A program made the translations under genes and the position numbers. Positions 24,064 to 34,936 of a stretch of DNA of 64,000 nucleotides are shown here, piece by piece. The notes beneath the pieces were generated by a model. It was not told the DNA's origin and did not search any database. It saw only the letters and a program-made list of their open reading frames with translations. Position 1 is the stretch's first letter; each line of letters opens with the position of its first letter. Origin of the DNA: Selaginella moellendorffii (taxonomy: Eukaryota; Streptophyta; Lycopodiopsida; Selaginellales; Selaginellaceae); contig NW_003314318.1 of assembly GCF_000143415.4 (NCBI RefSeq), forward strand, positions 767,390-831,389, written 5' to 3'.

Positions 24064-25880
24064 CTACTGACTCGAGGCCCCTCCTCCTCCCTCCTGCACG
24101 GACGAAAGCTTCTCTTTGGTCCCGGACAAGGCCTCGAGCTCCTTCTCCACAAACTTATCAATGTCGCTGGGCCGGGTCCCGATTCCAGCGGCGGCGGCCC
24201 TCGCCCGCGGCAAATCGTCCTTGAAAGACACCCTCTTCCTCCTCGCTGGCCGCCTCACCGCCTGTTCTTCCGCTGGTGATTTCTCTGGAGAAGCTCCCGA
24301 CGGTGATACCAGCAAGACGTTCCGGCAGCAGCACACCATGGCTGCCACCTCCAGCACGAAGATGAGCACCGCCCCCCACACGTAGCACGTCCACTTCCAC
24401 TTGTACAGGACCGACTTGAGCCACGGAAGCTGCGACTGGACGAGCACCTCCGCGTTGTAGATCTCCGGCAGCCCGGCTCCAGGACCGAATCCGGCCCTCG
24501 GTTCCAGCAATATCTTGGCACTGCCCGGGTAGCTGCTGCTCGATCGCTCTTCGTACGCTTCCACCAGCTTTAGGACGAGAGTCTGCGACTCCACCTCCAG
24601 TCCTAGGATAAGTGGCACCGCCAGCATAGCTGTCTTTGCGTACCGGATCGGACGACTTCGGTAGCGGAGCATGCAGGGATGAGTGAACCGAGACAGCACC
24701 ACGCCGTTCACTGCCAGGATCTCAGCCGTCACCTGTTTTATTTCACAAAGTCTGTGAGCAAACCACGTCCAAAGCAAACAAAAACCAGAAAGCAAGAAAG
24801 AAAAGGAACTTCCATACGTACCTGGAACATCCCGAGGCGTATGTTGTGGTCGGATTCGGGTAGCTGCAAGGTTGCCGTGATGTGGAAGCTGTGCGTCTTC
24901 GGGATTGCCCAGGCTTTCAAGCTGCTGACGCTCTTGTCCGTTACAACCTGAGGGAAGAGAGGAACTCGTGCACTCGGACGAGCCTCGGTGTAGTCGAAGT
25001 TTATGCTTTCCCGCAGCTGGACTGGTTCTTCCACGAGCCGGGACATCAGCACCATGTCCATGAGAATGGCAGGAACCAAGAGGAGGTTCAAGAGCATAAA
25101 CACGTATGCCGCTGACAAAACACCATATCCCATCCTCTTCACCATCCTGCTCACCTTTGGACCAATGTCTGCAGCAGCCTCCCAGAGCATAATCTGGAGC
25201 TGAGTTATAACCGAGATGCCATCGCTGATCTTCCCCGTCACCTTGTTCTTGGCCTCCACAGTCCTATGGATTGGTTCCGTCACCATCGAGAAGCAGATGC
25301 TAAACAGTAGCATCGCAATTGACATGGTGTAGCCGATCATCTTGAACTGGAAGCCGATCGCGTTGATCAAAAAACCAACTGGCCATAGCAGGAGATGGCT
25401 CTCCGGCTGCTCCTTGTGCGTTGGCATCTTGTACACTTCTCTTCTTCGATGCGGGGCCGGTGCCGGGACTGGAGCAGTCTCAAAACAGGCAGACTTCTCG
25501 ACTAACGGCGGCATTGTCAGCCCCTCGTCCTGTTCATCGGCCCCCTGACTTTCGTTGCTACTGCTACCGTTCTCGAACAACAACGGCTGCCTATCCATGT
25601 CCGGATGCTTGCCACCATCGTCCTCGTCCGAATCAAAAGCCACCTCCCATCCGTTGTCAACGTCGGGAACCTCAAAACGGCCAGACCCCGAGGCCGAGCA
25701 CTCGCCAGAGTCCTCCTCAGCCCCTTTATCGATGCGTGCCTGGCGAAAACCCGAGCTCTCGGCCACCTCTTCATCATGGAGCACGCACGACGATCCGGAC
25801 GCGCTGTCGCCGACCCTTTCGGGGAAGCAACCGCTGTCAGGCTCTCGAGCAACCGAACCTGGAAGAATCGAAGACGCCAT
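24064..25880 (-). CDS. Seipin (plant SEIPIN2/3 type)
   Basis: Two exons (25880-24822 and 24732-24064), 575 aa. The long acidic, low-complexity N-terminal region (about 180 aa) is typical of the SEIPIN2/3 branch. A first hydrophobic segment (WPVGFLINAIGF ... MSIAMLLFSICFSMV) is followed by a second (VLSAAYVFMLLNLLLVPAILMDMVLM), and the lumenal seipin domain starts at the LRESINFDYTEARPSARVPL stretch and continues into the second exon. A last transmembrane segment (CYVWGAVLIFVLEVAAMV) precedes a basic cytosolic tail. Seipins sit at ER-lipid droplet contacts and control droplet formation. The Met at 25880 is used because the codon at 25895 is TTG. Confidence 0.88.
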
Positions 25881-26173
25881 CCCCCGAAAAACCAAATCTC
25901 CCTGCCTACATTCCCCGCATCACTTGTCGTGCTTCCCAACTCCGCCCAGCATTTTTTTTCCCCAGCAATCGTTGCTCGTCGCTAGAGCACCGCGACGACG
26001 ATAGTAATGAAGCTCCCACCCCCCGAGCAAGTGCGCAGCTCGTTTTCTTCCTTCTTTTCCCTGCCCCTGTGCGTTTCCTCCATGCGCCTCGAGACCCGAT
26101 AGACGGCGGCGATGGCGTCGCTAATTTTAGGAACAAACGCTCATTGGCCACGTGATAGGCCGCCACCTGTCCT

Positions 26174-27757
26174 TCACGAAGATCCTATCGTTTGCTCCAG
26201 AGAACCTCTTTCTGGTGGTGTTGTTTTCTCTTCGAGCTTTGCGATTCTCTCCTGCCATGGTTTGCCGGGAATTAGCGTCATCACAAGCTTTTGTAGATTT
26301 AACCATACCCTGTGATATTCTTCCAGCCAGGTGTTGATCTTGGCCCAAGTTGCCGCTCGGCTTTCCTGTTTCTTCTTCTCAGACAGCTCGTCTGAAATGG
26401 CATACTTCCAAGCGTTCATGCAGCGCACGCAGCGAGCTCTGATACCACCAACCAAAAGAGACGTCTAAGTCTGAGCTGTACTTGTTAGAATCCGCGTACC
26501 TCTTTGCGTGGCCGATTGCGATTTGCTCTTTTAGAAAGAGCTCATTCCTGGAGGTCTTTGATGCCACTTTCCACTTGTTCCAAATCCATTCGCACAGGCG
26601 AATATGGTTACAAATGGCGCTGGTTTCCTCGTAGAAACTTCTAGTTTCAACAGCCTGTTGCAATAGAATGTTAGCTTTGGACGCGTGTTCAGGACTAGCA
26701 GTACCTCTTTCAAGCCATAAAGACCTCTTTTCACCAGGTGGGAGCAGTAGAACTTTGTCATTTTCAGTGTCTTAAGCCACAAGCGCAGGCACAGAACTTG
26801 GCACCATCTCCCCCGAAACGTTCCGATTGTTTCTGCAGCCTCGTTCATCCTATCCGAGACACAGCTCCACCAGGCAGCAAACATCTTCCGCTCTAGAACC
26901 AATGAACAGTGCGTCCACGCCTTGTCCATCTTCGTTCTGTACAGACAGCGACCTTCTCATGTAACGCCAACCTATAGAACTTGTAGTTGCAATCATCCCA
27001 CTTAGTTTTCCAGAGCGCCTACCTCTCGTTCCAAATCAGTCTCTTCCATGGCAGCATTCCGTAGTACACAAGTTTCTTCCGCGAGCAATGCAATGCTGCA
27101 AGCTCGAACTGCTGGCACCACAGCTCACGCTGTTTCTTCTTCTCTTCCTCTTTCTACCAATAAAGAAAACTCATCGATCATCAGATCCGAGCTTGCCAAA
27201 AACAATTGACCAACCTCGAGCCTTTGTTTCTCGGCCAGCTTCTTTTGCTCGACATAAGCTTTCCTCTGTAGCTTCTCCAGCTCCGCTTCTCTCAGCACCC
27301 TCGCTTTCAGCTCCATCTGAAAAGAAAGCAAACTCTTTGGAAGATGAGGAAAAACAAACGCAATGCTGACGTACTTCCTTTTGCCTTTTAGTGTTCTCAT
27401 ATCTCGCTCGAAGTTCTTCCCTCCGCCGGCGTCGTAGCTCGTCACGAGCAGCCATGGACTGTAGCGGCCCAAACGAGCACCTCGTTCCTGTCACACGAAA
27501 CCACACGTTTACGACAGAGACACACTCCCCTTCCATCTGGACTGCGATGAAATCGCCAGTGCCAGCAATCCAGGCGATATCTCCAGAGGAAAAGCAAGAA
27601 ATCCATCCAACACGGCTGGATTATCAGGAAGCAAGACCTCCGAGCTGCTAGAGGACAATGCTGGACTCTAGAGAGGATCAAGATCGGATCGCCGCTTACC
27701 GGATGATCTGGTGGAGCTGCTGCACAGCGATGCCGCATCGTCTCCTCCACGATCCAT
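26174..27757 (-). CDS. Trp-rich coiled-coil protein, CCDC191/Sfi1-like
   Basis: A minus-strand gene of about eight exons with small introns; I joined MDRGGDDAASLCSSS (27757), a Ser-rich exon, MAARDELRRRRREELRARYE, MELKARVLREAELEKLQRKAY, KEEEKKKQRELWCQQFEL, TKMDKAWTHCSLVLERKMFAAWW, AVETRSFYEETSAICNHIRL, RCVRCMNAWKYAISDELSEK and RERIAKLEEKTTPPERG, ending at a TGA at 26174. The Arg/Glu-rich coiled coil followed by spaced Trp residues (CEWIWNKWK, WLEEYH) resembles CCDC191- and Sfi1-type centrin-binding repeats, found in basal-body or centriole proteins. Lycophytes make flagellated sperm, which fits. One inferred intron near 27500 is only about 38 bp, so the N-terminal joins are tentative. Confidence 0.6.
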
Positions 27758-28099
27758 GGCGATCGCGCCTCGCGCCCTCAAATTACCCTAGCCCGCCAAT
27801 CCTAGTACCTATAAAGGAATATAAACTTCCATAACGGACAGAAAATCCAGGAATGTTTTCTCTAACTGAAAAGGAATGGCCGATCGATCAATCGATGGAT
27901 GGGAGCTTCCCAAAATTTCTCTGTGATCGATGGAGACGAAGAACAGCGTGAAACGAAAGAAGCCCTTTATTGGAGTGGATCAAACAACCAAAAGAGAGAG
28001 AATGTAGGTTCTATGAGAAGAAGAAGAAGAAAGAAGAATCATCTAAAAATCTTTGGGTGTGGAGGAGCTACTGCGAGGCCATTTGATCCTCGCAATCGA
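27758..28099. other. Intergenic region
   Basis: Upstream region of the coiled-coil gene and the probable 3' UTR of the small peptide gene. No coding signal. Confidence 0.4.
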
Positions 28100-28348
28100 T
28101 CATCCGCTGTAAGGATCCTGCTGCAAGAGGCGCCGATTGGCGGAATCCATGCTGCGCGCCAGATTATCCATGACCTTCTCCTGCTGCTCCAGGGAGAGAT
28201 CGTCGATCTCCTGGCCAAAGAAGGAGCTGCCGCCCGCCCCATCCAAGAGAGGCCGATGCGATTCAACCGGGGCGATCGCCGCGGACAAGATCATCCCCAA
28301 GAGGCAAGCCACGAGCAGGAGCTTGGAGATTCCAGCTGGAGAAGCCAT
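28100..28348 (-). CDS. Small secreted peptide precursor (82 aa)
   Basis: The start at 28348 (MASPAGISKLLLVACLLGMILSA) gives a clear signal peptide with likely cleavage near VES-HRPLL. The mature part is short: a Gly/Ser linker, an acidic helix (EIDDLSLEQQEKVMDNLARSM) and a C-terminus reading NRRLLQQDPYSG. No cysteines occur after the signal peptide. A secretory signal, an Arg-Arg site and a short aromatic tail are reminiscent of precursors of post-translationally processed peptide hormones, but I cannot match a known family (CLE, PSK, RGF, CEP, PSY), so signalling is only a guess. A good 5' UTR intron (donor ACCAG/gtaggg at about 28420, acceptor CTGGCAG at about 28366) supports a real transcript. 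Confidence 0.55.
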   Translation of the reverse strand: MASPAGISKLLLVACLLGMILSAAIAPVESHRPLLDGAGGSSFFGQEIDDLSLEQQEKVMDNLARSMDSANRRLLQQDPYSG

Positions 28349-29352
28349 CAAATCGTCGTGCTCTCCCTGCCAGGCGCACAAGAAAGACGAAGATTAGGTC
28401 AACTTGATCCAAGCCCTACCTGGTGTCCGGTCGAGAGGAAGAAGAAAAGGACAAAGAAGGGAGGGGAAGAACACGAGGAAAGAATGTAGGATCCACACAA
28501 GAACAGCGAGATTGTCACAAACCTGCGCGCCTTCGAGCCGCGCGCCTGGATTATGGCGCGGCGGTGGATTGAGCTCCCGCGAGGAAGATGAAGATCGAGA
28601 AGATCAAAAGAATGGATCGATCGAAAGAATCGAGAAGAGAGCTGGAGGAAGCCCTAGAGCAAATCTCTTGTTCTCTTTTTTCCCCCTCTTTTTTGTCGCT
28701 GAGGGCGCAAGCGAGAAACCTGAGAGGCGAAGTGTGGCCAAACAAAACAAACCAGAAGACAAAACGAGAAAAGAGCAGTTGCCAACGGCAGTTGCCATGC
28801 GCAAGTGAGAGCGCATCGCGGCCGTCGGGGTGCTGCCATCCACGGCCGCGCTCGCTCCACGCCACGCGGCGCGCGACGGTCGAGATCCCGCGTTACATCA
28901 ACGTTTGGAATGTGATAATCTTGGTCGCCAGTAAGAACGCCACCGTAAATTCGAACCGGGGACCGCCCAGAGAGACGTAAATAACCACAATGCTGCCAAT
29001 CTGGTTAAGTAAAAGTCAAAACGTAATTCTACTAGCTCCTTGCACCTAGCACGCCATAGCTAGGGTTTCTAGGGTTTGCTGGGAAGAGGGAGGTGGGTGG
29101 GGCGGTGTGGCGGCTGTAAATGTGATCCTCTTGAGGGGAGATTCGCGGCGAAGATAGCAGCGGCTGTCGGCGCCGGAGGATCGTGAAATTTCAGGGGATC
29201 GATCGATCGTCGGCGCCGGCGAGCGGATGGGCGTCGGTGCTTCCAGAACTGGCGCTACATTTCGCGCAGGAGGTATTGGAATCATCGGTAGTGGGATATC
29301 TAGGCGCTGCAGTTCATGAAATCTTTGTGAGCCTTACTGCATTGGGGCTTGC
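28349..29352. other. Intergenic region between the peptide gene and the nucleotidyltransferase
   Basis: It holds the 5' UTR and promoter of the minus-strand peptide gene, a tRNA-like/SINE-like stretch (28940-29000), and a double telo-box (CTAGGGTTTCTAGGGTTTGC at 29059-29078) just upstream of the nucleotidyltransferase. GC-rich ORFs in this part are in conflicting frames and have no recognisable motifs. Confidence 0.5.
28940..29005 (-). repeat. tRNA-like / SINE-like promoter fragment
   Basis: On the minus strand a box-A-like TGGCAGCATTGTGG (28985-28998) is followed about 30 bp later by a box-B-like GGTTCGAATT (28948-28957). The T stem and acceptor stem do not pair well, so it is not a functional tRNA; a SINE head or a decayed tRNA gene is possible. 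Confidence 0.3.
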
Positions 29353-32300
29353 ATGGGCGATCCTGAAGGCTGGCCACAGCCAAGCGGCCTTTTGCCTGAC
29401 GGATCATCCTCCTTCGCGGCTCTATTCTCGTCTCTGGACGATGAGCGCTGGCTCCAGGCAGAGAACAGGACTGGCGAGCTCATCACACGCATTCAGCCCA
29501 CCAAATTCTCCGAGGATCGGCGGCGGGCCGTCGCGGACTACGTGGAGCGTCTCATTCGCAAGTGCTTCGACTGTGAGGTGAGAATTCTCTTTGTTTTCCT
29601 TTTTTTCTTGTTTGTTTGCGGTACGTGGACACCAAGTTTCTAGCTCAGTGTGTGGGTCACTGTGTAGGTGTTTACATTCGGCTCGGTGCCATTGAGAACA
29701 TACCTTCCGGATGGGGATATCGACTTGACTGCTTTCAGTGGGCATCAGCACTTACAGGAATCATGGGCGAATGACGTCCGCGCTGTGCTTGAAGCGGAGG
29801 AACGCAGTAAGGATGCTGAATTTCGGGTGAAAGAGGTTCAGTACATCCAGGCCGAGGTAGTTTTCGTTTCTCTTCCTTTCTGTAGCGTGACGAATAGATG
29901 ATAGCTTGCTACCTGGCTTTGCAGGTGAAGATCATCAAGTGTCTGGTGGAGAACATTGTTGTCGACATTTCTTTTAATCAGTTGGGTGGTTTATGCACAC
30001 TATGTTTTCTGGAGGAGGTATTAGTTCTAAACATGTTGCTCGTTTTCTAATCCTTCGTAACTTATCAGGTCGATCGGTTGATAGGCCGAGACCATTTGTT
30101 TAAACGCAGCATTATACTTGTGAAGGCTTGGTGTTATTACGAAAGCCGCATTCTCGGAGCACATCATGGTTTGATATCCACATACGCATTAGAGACACTC
30201 GTGCTCTATATATTTCACGTATTCCATGCAAGTCTTCGCGGTCCCTTGGGGGTAAGTTATAACCATTCTATTGCCCGTTTAGTTTGAAGGGTGGCTGATG
30301 CAGGTACTGTATCGTTTCTTGGAATTCTTTAGCAACTTCGACTGGGATAAATATTGTCTGAGTTTATGGGGACCTATTCCACTCTCGGCTCTTCCCGATA
30401 TGCAAGGTAACCTCTCTTTTCTGTTTTCTGGACGAGGTTTTAACCTTGTGCTGTTACAGCTGAACCACCGCGGAAAGATGGAGGACCTTTGCTACTTACT
30501 AAGCATTTCTTGGACTCCTGCAGCCGTGCATATGCAGTTATGCCCAACGGGAACATAAACGGGAGTATTGTCCAAAGCCGGGTCTTTGGTTCGAAGTACC
30601 TAAACGTGGTAGATCCTTTAAAAACTACCAATAATCTTGGCCGCAGCGTGAACAAAGGTTTGTTGCTAATGTAAGGTTTCTCTCCTGACAGTGTCTGTCA
30701 TTGGACGAAACAGGAAATTTCTACCGGATTCGCAATGCATTTGGTTTTGGCGCGCGTAAGCTAGCCCGTATTTTGGAATGCCCTCTAGAGGATGTAGCCG
30801 ACGAGGTGGATAAGTTCTTTTTGAACACGTGGGACAGGCATGGGAGCGGTAGGCGACCTGATGCTCCCGAGTTCATTGAGAGGATGTCTTCGCCGGATGA
30901 AAAGCTGTCCAGTGAAGGATCTCCCAGGGTTGTGGAGAAGGGTGTGTTAGAGGCGGAGAACGACCAGCAGGTTGATAAGAATGCAACAGCTGGTGAACTT
31001 ATTCAGGAGCTGAATAATTACGCAGTACGCTCTCAACAAAATGATTATATTTCGGAGACAGGTGATAAGACGGGCGAAGTGGAGTGTTCGGACGACAGAA
31101 GGCCGATTTCGGAAGATAAGCTGCCCTATACAGATACTGTTCCCGCACCACCACCACCACCACCGCCGCCGCCGCCGCCTGGAGGATCATGGGCAGCGCT
31201 AAACCATGGGACTTTTTCGTATCCGCATATAGCTCTACAAGGCGGCTCTCAGGTGTATTCTGGCTTAAGTCCTCCAACAGACGTCACAGTACCACCAAGT
31301 CCGAGCTCCGAAGCATCTAGTCCTGTGTATTCTCCACAACGGCCATCAACGTCTCTTGGTATACCGGTTGGGCATTTACTTTCTTCGACATACGATGCGG
31401 CCGTTTCAAGTAACATGCAGTCTCGGAAGCAAAGACCGGGGGACGGCCAAGTTCCTCCGTTTTACTATTCTCCATTCTCTTATGTACCTCTCTACAACTC
31501 GTACTACGTGTTGCCGCGCGAGGGTGGAGAGGGAGAAACACTGAACGAGATGCCACCAAATGCACTACACGAAGACGGCCAGGCGGGGCAGCACATGGTA
31601 TTCGGTGTTGGGGAAAGGCTCAGTGCTGCTGGAATTCCTGTTAGTTCTGGTGATCCAGACGCAGACAGGTTGACAGATGGACATGGTGCTCAAGTTTGTC
31701 AGTCTGATCTCTTGAGCAGTGACTTCGCTAATCATCTTCGGAACTTGGACTACGGGCGAGCCTGCCAGACTGGTCCTATGTTCCTTCCGCAGCACGCATT
31801 TTTCCCCTTCGCTAAGGAGTTACAAGGTCATTACATCTGGGAAGGTCCTGGGAGACCTCATTCGAACGTCAACTTGAAGCATGGGCCGGGGTCTCCACGA
31901 ATTCCTAGAAGATCTTTTCCTGGACCTGTTGGCTTTAATGGAGACGCTCGCGCGGGCACCGGAACCTATCTTCCTGGGACGGTAATTGTCATAAACTACT
32001 TTTCAAACCTTGGTTCTGATTAAGTTGTGTCTTGCAGCGGCAGACTTACCGGGAAAGGCAGTACAGAGGCCAACATGATGGCTATCAAGAACGGGAGTGT
32101 GAAAGAGATGCACCTCCTCGTTATCAGCGTAGTGTGGGCCGTGGTCAGAATAGTCGCATAGGACATGGGAAAGCAGGTGACAAAGGAGGATGGCATGACA
32201 GCTTTAACAGGAACGCAGTTCATGCAGCTCCAGTAACATTATCTTCTGGCAATCCGCCGGGGACACCGGAAGCTTATTCTCAGGTGTATATGAACGGCAA

Positions 32301-32666
32301 TGGGAACACGTCGATTGTTGTATACCCGTCCAACGAACCGCTTGAGTTTGGGACGCTTGGGGCAGTGCAGGGCTCTGAGCTTGGGGCCGTTCGTGTGAGC
32401 TCTAAGGGGCAGCAGGCTGCGGGTCAAGATAGACAACAGCCGTCCTCCCCGAATGACCAGCAAAGGTACCAAAACGTTTTATCGATTATTGTGGCCACTG
32501 AAACTCGTTTTGCTACTTCAGGCAAAACCAGAGGGCTTACCAAATGAAAGAAGAGGACTTCCCACCTCTTTCTTTCAGAGCGCAGGGAGGGAATAGTTCC
32601 ACGAGTGGTAACGGGGCTGGCACTCGCAGTTCCCCGTATCAGACGTACGTTGCATCTCAGTCGTGA
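29353..32666 (+). CDS. Nucleotidyltransferase / PAP-OAS1 substrate-binding family protein
   Basis: Multi-exon gene starting MGDPEGWPQPSG. The catalytic core is FGSVPLRTYLPDGDIDLTAFS (Gly-Ser, then the Asp-x-Asp metal ligands), and VVDISFNQLGG provides the third Asp. The palm/fingers part continues with LFKRSIILVKAWCYYESR and HHGLISTYALETLVLYIFH (the PAP/OAS1 substrate-binding region), then NAFGFGARKLARIL. A long disordered region follows from about 30850 (poly-Pro at 31146-31180, Gly/Arg-rich at 32035-32170), and a last exon contains MKEEDFPPLSF. Plant relatives (the At3g51620/At3g61690 type) are non-canonical poly(A)/nucleotidyl transferases of uncertain role. It ends at TGA 32664-32666. Introns are small throughout. 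Confidence 0.8.
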
Positions 32667-32844
32667 GTTGGAGCGCACCAGAGCTAAGACTTGCTGTTTG
32701 TATATTTTACTATAATTGTAGCTGCTTTTCTAATTGTAAACTGGGCTGTATTTGTTGAAGCTTTAGGCCCGACTTTTTTTTTCTCACTCGGACAACAAGT
32801 CGTATGTTTTTAATACTACTGCGTGTCGTGTATGAGCTAATGAC

Positions 32845-33877
32845 ATGGCAGGGGAAGTTCGGGGGAGACTTTTGGAGATGAAAACAGCCTTTCGGATCCG
32901 ATCAGGTTCTGTACACTTTCGAAATTTTCTTTGCGAGACTAAGTTCTCTGTTCAGATATGAAGACGCTTACGGCGATAGATTGGGCTCTGAACCTGCTAC
33001 ATCTTTTCATTCTGGTACACGGATTTGTTTTCTTTTGTTGGGGGCTCGTTTATTGATTTCTTCAGCTACCTAGGTGTGCGGAGGCTTGATTGTTATAATG
33101 GTTCCGGTCATACAAGGAGGGAGTCCCAACTTTTCGCCTGGGTGGTCAGTTGCAGTGATGTAATTATTTGTTCTGGGAATCTAACTTCTTGTTTTGTTTG
33201 CGTAGGCTTCTTATAATTCTTGGAGGGGTAACGATTGTGGCTGGTGCTTCAGGCATAGGAAGGACAGTCGGTCCTTGCTTCTGGATAAATATCGTTTTCA
33301 ATTGTTTTGCTGCTCTTGGATCCATCGTCTACTCGTTGGCCTCATTTTCGAACGTACGCATCACCTTGTCACTTTGGGCTCAGCTTCACTCGCTTGTCGC
33401 AGAGAGAGAAAGTGGCGAGAAGTTTTCGATCTAAGCGCTTTAGTGCGAATGAGGTACATGTTATTCACGAGCTTGGGCTTATCGTATCTTTTTATTGTAG
33501 GTGATTGTGAATGTAGGTGGAGTCGTTTATTGGACGTGTTTCATGGGCGTTTTACTTCCTGGTCGTTGCCGAGGTTTGCAAACTATGTGGTATAGCCAAA
33601 GTTTGGCTAACTAAATTGTCGCCCTGTGAAGGTGTTGGGGGTCTTCTTCGGGAGCCTGGCTCGCCAGCTTAAAAATTCGGAAGGACCGCAGGAGAGTTTT
33701 CAACGGCGATCTATTGCTCTTCAAAGATTGAGTGTCGACTTGTATGGGTTCCTTTGAGTTTTCTTTGGCTATTGATTCATGGGGTGTTGCTATTTCAGGG
33801 CCGCGAAGGACGTCCGAAGAGCAAGCAAGAATGCGGATCGCATCGCCGAGAAAATGAAGGATAAATATGGGCAGTAA
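32845..33877 (+). CDS. Conserved four-transmembrane-helix protein, unknown function
   Basis: Seven tiny exons (32845-32905, 32956-33014, 33074-33144, 33206-33353, 33517-33573, 33632-33741, 33799-33877) sum to 585 bases, 194 aa. The N-terminus reads MAGEVRGRLLEMKT, followed by four hydrophobic segments: ALNLLHLFILVCGGLIVIMV, LLIILGGVTIVAGASGIG, PCFWINIVFNCFAALGSIVY and SWAFYFLVVAEVLGVFFGSL. The C-terminus is basic and helical (KDVRRASKNADRIAEKMK). All joins keep phase and the hydrophobic pattern is regular, so I trust the model, although no single exon stands out alone. It reads on the same strand as the nucleotidyltransferase, 178 bp downstream. I do not recognise the family. Confidence 0.65.
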
Positions 33878-33949
33878 GCTTTATTTTTCTATCGGACATT
33901 TTCCCAGCCTTACAATCTTGCTACAGATGGAGCCATGAGTAACCAGTGT

Positions 33950-34700
33950 TTTCTGTATAACTTGTGATGTGATCCAGCATCGTTTTATTCTATTTCTTAT
34001 TACCACCGAGGTAGGCTTCCTTTTGTCTATTTCGTACCCTTTAGCTTCATGGGAACAGGGAATGATTTATCTGTCCTGAAAGCCAACACACCATCAAAGA
34101 CACCGTCGATGCGATCCATGGAACGGGATCAATGCTGATCACCACCTACACAGTTCCCTGGATACCGACGGATGTGAGCTAATCAGTCGACCAGAGGCGC
34201 ACAGCCTCATTCTTTTACGTACCGTTTTCCCCGTTTTCCCTGGAGCGAATCGTGACTGTGTAAGACGTCTGGTGCGTGACTTCAGAGATGCAGCAAGACC
34301 ACACCAGTGAGCATCCTTCCACAACTCGTACACCTTCTCCCAGAGCATCACGCAGACTTTGACGAACGGTGTGCCGTTCTTTGCCGATGAGAGCACCGAG
34401 ATCCAGATCGGAGCCGAGGAGGAGCTCGGAAACCAGACACTGTATCCGAGGAGGCGCGCTTCCTTTGTTCGTGGCAGGTCCATAGGCGACTCCGATTCGC
34501 TCGCACTCGCCAGATCTAGCAGGTACGTCACGTTGAAGATTTGCCTGCTCCTCACAGCTTCTTCGACCACCAAAACCAAGGCCAGAGTGTTGCTTCCACG
34601 TACAGGAGAGGCCATTGGTCCCTTGAGAGCGATTGTGGTGACTGGATCGAACTGGTCTTCTTTCGAAAGTTTTAGTTTTAGATCGCCGTTCAAGGCAAAG
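33950..34700 (-). pseudogene. Decayed tandem copy of the amaranthin-aerolysin gene (3' half)
   Basis: The minus strand carries the C-terminal half of the neighbouring lectin gene in shattered form. LVVEEAVRSRQIFNVTYLLDLASASE is intact, and then the frame shifts: the VPFFADESTEIQIGAE region is readable only in another frame. A deletion removes part of the strand region, and the last exon is scrambled. Homology extends into the 3' flank: TTCATGGGAACAGGG occurs at 34048 and 34955. It is a truncated, non-functional duplicate; no intact product is possible. Confidence 0.8.
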
Positions 34701-34936
34701 ATATATGCTCTAAATATTTTGTTTTAATAAATAAGTGTAAGGATAAAATCATAGGGTGGATGCAAAGTTGAGGGTATCCGATTTCGCGAACACCCTATAG
34801 TAAATCCATACATGCAAAATGCCAGATTCACCAACTTTTGTATGAATTCTAGGGGGATATTTTTCAGTGTTAGTACAGATTTATTTATGCGATTGTACGG
34901 ATCTTTTATTTCTTATTATCACCAAGGTAGAGTGTT

